Origin: CAZGXI01 sp964529715 | Lineage (GTDB): Bacteria > Chloroflexota > Anaerolineae > Aggregatilineales > Ch27 | Assembly: GCA_964529715.1 (NCBI GenBank) | Contig: CAZGXI010000023.1 | Coordinates: forward strand, 24,105-88,104 | Direction: 5' to 3' | Length of the DNA: 64,000 bases | Part shown: positions 62,592 through 64,000 of the stretch, piece after piece | Layout of the letters: every line of letters begins with the position of its first letter | Position numbering within the stretch: the stretch's first letter is position 1 | Notes under the pieces: generated by a model | What the model saw: only the letters and a program-made list of their open reading frames with translations | Database searches by the model: none | What the model was told of the DNA's origin: nothing | Program-made: the position numbers and the translations under genes

Positions 62592-64000
62592 TCATAGCTT
62601 CTCCTTGATGGCCTGGGCCAGTTCGGGCGTGATCCCCGGCACGGCGGCAAGTTCCTCGATGCTGGCCTGCCGGATGCGGTCGATGGATTTGTCGAACGCT
62701 TCCAGCAGTGCCTTGCGCTTCTTGGGGCCGATGCCGGGCACGGTCTCCAATTGGGAAGCCAGCCCCGCCTTGTTGCGCTGGTGACGATGTGCGGTGATAG
62801 CGAAGCGGTGCGCCTCGTCGCGGATGCGCTGCACCAGGAAGAGCGCCTGGGAGCGGCGCGGCAGCAGGATCGAGTCCGACTGGCCGGGGACGAAAATCTC
62901 CTCCATGCGTTTCGCCAGCCCCACCACCGGGACCTGATCGAGCAGCCCGGCCTCTTGTAGTACTTCGACGGCCACGTTCAACTGTCCCTTGCCGCCGTCC
63001 ACGATCAGCAGGTCGGGCAGCAGCCGCCAGGTTTCCTCTTTATCCTTGCCGCCGGGCGCTTCCGGTTCGGGGTTGTCGCGGGCCTCGACGTAGCGGCGGA
63101 AGCGGCGGGTTAACGCCTCGCGCATCGACTGGTAGTCGTCCGAGCCAGCGTGCTCCACCGTCTTGATGTTGAAACGGCGGTATTCCGCCTTGCGCGGCAC
63201 CCCGCGCACGAACACCACGCGGCTGGCGACGATGGCCGTGCCCTGCGTGGTGCTGATGTCGTAGCACTCGATGCGGTTGGGCGTCGTGGGCAGGTTCAAC
63301 GCCTGTTGAAGTTCTTCGAGGGCATTTTCCTGCCGGTGGGTGTCGGCCTGCCACTGCGCCTGCAAGATACCCAGCGTCTCGGCGGCGTTGTCGGCGGCCA
63401 TCTGAACCAATTCGCGTTTGCGCCCGCGCTTGGGGGTGATCAGCGTCACCTTCTGGCCACCGCGCTTTTCCGTTAGCCAGCGCCGGATGATCTCCGCGTC
63501 CTCAAGCTCGACGGGCACGATGATCTCCGGTGGGATGAATGCGGCCCGGTCGTAGAACTGCTGCACGAAACTGCGCACCGACTCCCTGGCATCCTCTTCC
63601 AGCACGCCCTCCATCGGGAAGCTCTCCCGCCCGATCAGCTTGCCCTGCCGGACGAAAAAGACCTGCACCACCGCGTCGCCTTCGGCCTGGGCAAAGCCGA
63701 TCACATCCTGGTCCGGGCCGGCCACGTCGATCACCTTGCGGCTCTCGATCAGGTAGTTGAGGGCCTTGAGGCGGTCACGGTAGCGGGCGGCGCGCTCGAA
63801 GTCCAGCCGTTCGGCGGCGGTTGCCATGCGCGCCTGGATGTCCTTGATCACGTCGTCCGTGTGGCCCTCCAGAAAACGCATCAGTTGGGCGATGGTGGCG
63901 CGGTATTCCTCTTGGTTGACGACGCCGATGCAGGGCGCATTGCACAGCTTGATGTCGTAATACAGGCAGGCGCGCTCGTCCTTTCCGGTGATCACGCGGT
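62592..64000 (-). CDS. uvrC: Excinuclease ABC subunit C, C-terminal part (runs off the window)
   Basis: The last 469 codons of UvrC, which makes both incisions in nucleotide-excision repair. The N-terminal GIY-YIG nuclease domain lies beyond the window. Present are the link region CLYYDIKLCNAPCIGVVN, the UVR motif (IQARMATAAERLDFERAARYRDRLKALN), the RNase H-like 5' nuclease domain (ECYDISTTQGTAIVASRVVF, PDLLIVDGGKGQLNVA), and the HhH pair (TVPGIGPKKRKALLEAFDKSID, AVPGITPELAQAIKEKL). No defects were seen in this part. Confidence 0.95.
   Translation of the reverse strand, partial: RVITGKDERACLYYDIKLCNAPCIGVVNQEEYRATIAQLMRFLEGHTDDVIKDIQARMATAAERLDFERAARYRDRLKALNYLIESRKVIDVAGPDQDVIGFAQAEGDAVVQVFFVRQGKLIGRESFPMEGVLEEDARESVRSFVQQFYDRAAFIPPEIIVPVELEDAEIIRRWLTEKRGGQKVTLITPKRGRKRELVQMAADNAAETLGILQAQWQADTHRQENALEELQQALNLPTTPNRIECYDISTTQGTAIVASRVVFVRGVPRKAEYRRFNIKTVEHAGSDDYQSMREALTRRFRRYVEARDNPEPEAPGGKDKEETWRLLPDLLIVDGGKGQLNVAVEVLQEAGLLDQVPVVGLAKRMEEIFVPGQSDSILLPRRSQALFLVQRIRDEAHRFAITAHRHQRNKAGLASQLETVPGIGPKKRKALLEAFDKSIDRIRQASIEELAAVPGITPELAQAIKEKL

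Overview
The window looks like ordinary chromosome from a GC-rich bacterium, most likely a member of the Chloroflexota (Anaerolineae-like). That placement is inferred from gene style: lipoproteins with Thr-Pro linkers, DUF1015 and DUF711 proteins, a GAF-STAS membrane sensor, a membrane EtfD-type Fe-S oxidoreductase beside beta-oxidation genes, and many short palindromic repeats. No rRNA, phage, transposase gene or CRISPR array was seen. About 55 protein genes and one tRNA can be supported.

Layout. 1-4.5 kb: the edge of a phosphorylase gene and a 1374-residue surface beta-propeller protein. 4.5-9.7 kb: tRNA-Asn with a consensus promoter, a sugar 2-epimerase, the infC-rpmI-rplT translation operon, and a SpoU methyltransferase coupled to a DUF711 gene. 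9.8-13.1 kb: a GAF-STAS sensor and hisS. The hisS leader holds a promoter, a 15-codon reading frame with four His codons, and an intrinsic terminator, a histidine-attenuation layout. 13-20 kb (minus strand): hypothetical genes, a HisJ-type phosphatase, a hydrolase-fold protein lacking its catalytic triad, DUF1015, and a sigma/anti-sigma pair. 20-29 kb (minus): lipoamide dehydrogenase, two large multiheme cytochromes (10 and 9 haem sites) behind a promoter with Fur-like inverted repeats, and an EtfD-like membrane oxidoreductase. 29-37 kb: a degenerate kinase-like protein, an SIS sugar isomerase-type protein, a lipid kinase, and a sensor kinase with two response regulators separated by a 320-bp repeat. 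37-50 kb (minus): a fatty-acid oxidation region (thiolase, fused 3-hydroxyacyl-CoA dehydrogenase/enoyl-CoA hydratase, two acyl-CoA dehydrogenases, a ferredoxin and FAD reductase pair, a TetR regulator with its own operator), interspersed with CorA, a uracil-DNA glycosylase-like gene, an isochorismatase-like hydrolase and a family 2 glycosidase. 50-64 kb: HAD and metallo-beta-lactamase hydrolases, the second 320-bp repeat, a secreted GH99-like protein, a MinD-like ATPase, a methyltransferase gene cut short at a hairpin of the repeat family, KDPG aldolase, aspartate kinase, glycerate kinase, a zinc-ribbon membrane protein, a PlsC acyltransferase and the 3' two-thirds of uvrC.

How the genes fit together. 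The acyl-CoA dehydrogenases would reduce ETF (not encoded here), EtfD could pass those electrons to menaquinone, and the multiheme proteins could take electrons from the quinone pool to an unknown acceptor. The most notable observations are the hisS leader, the 320-bp element and its link to a broken gene, the triad-less hydrolase, and the Fur-like control region of the cytochromes.
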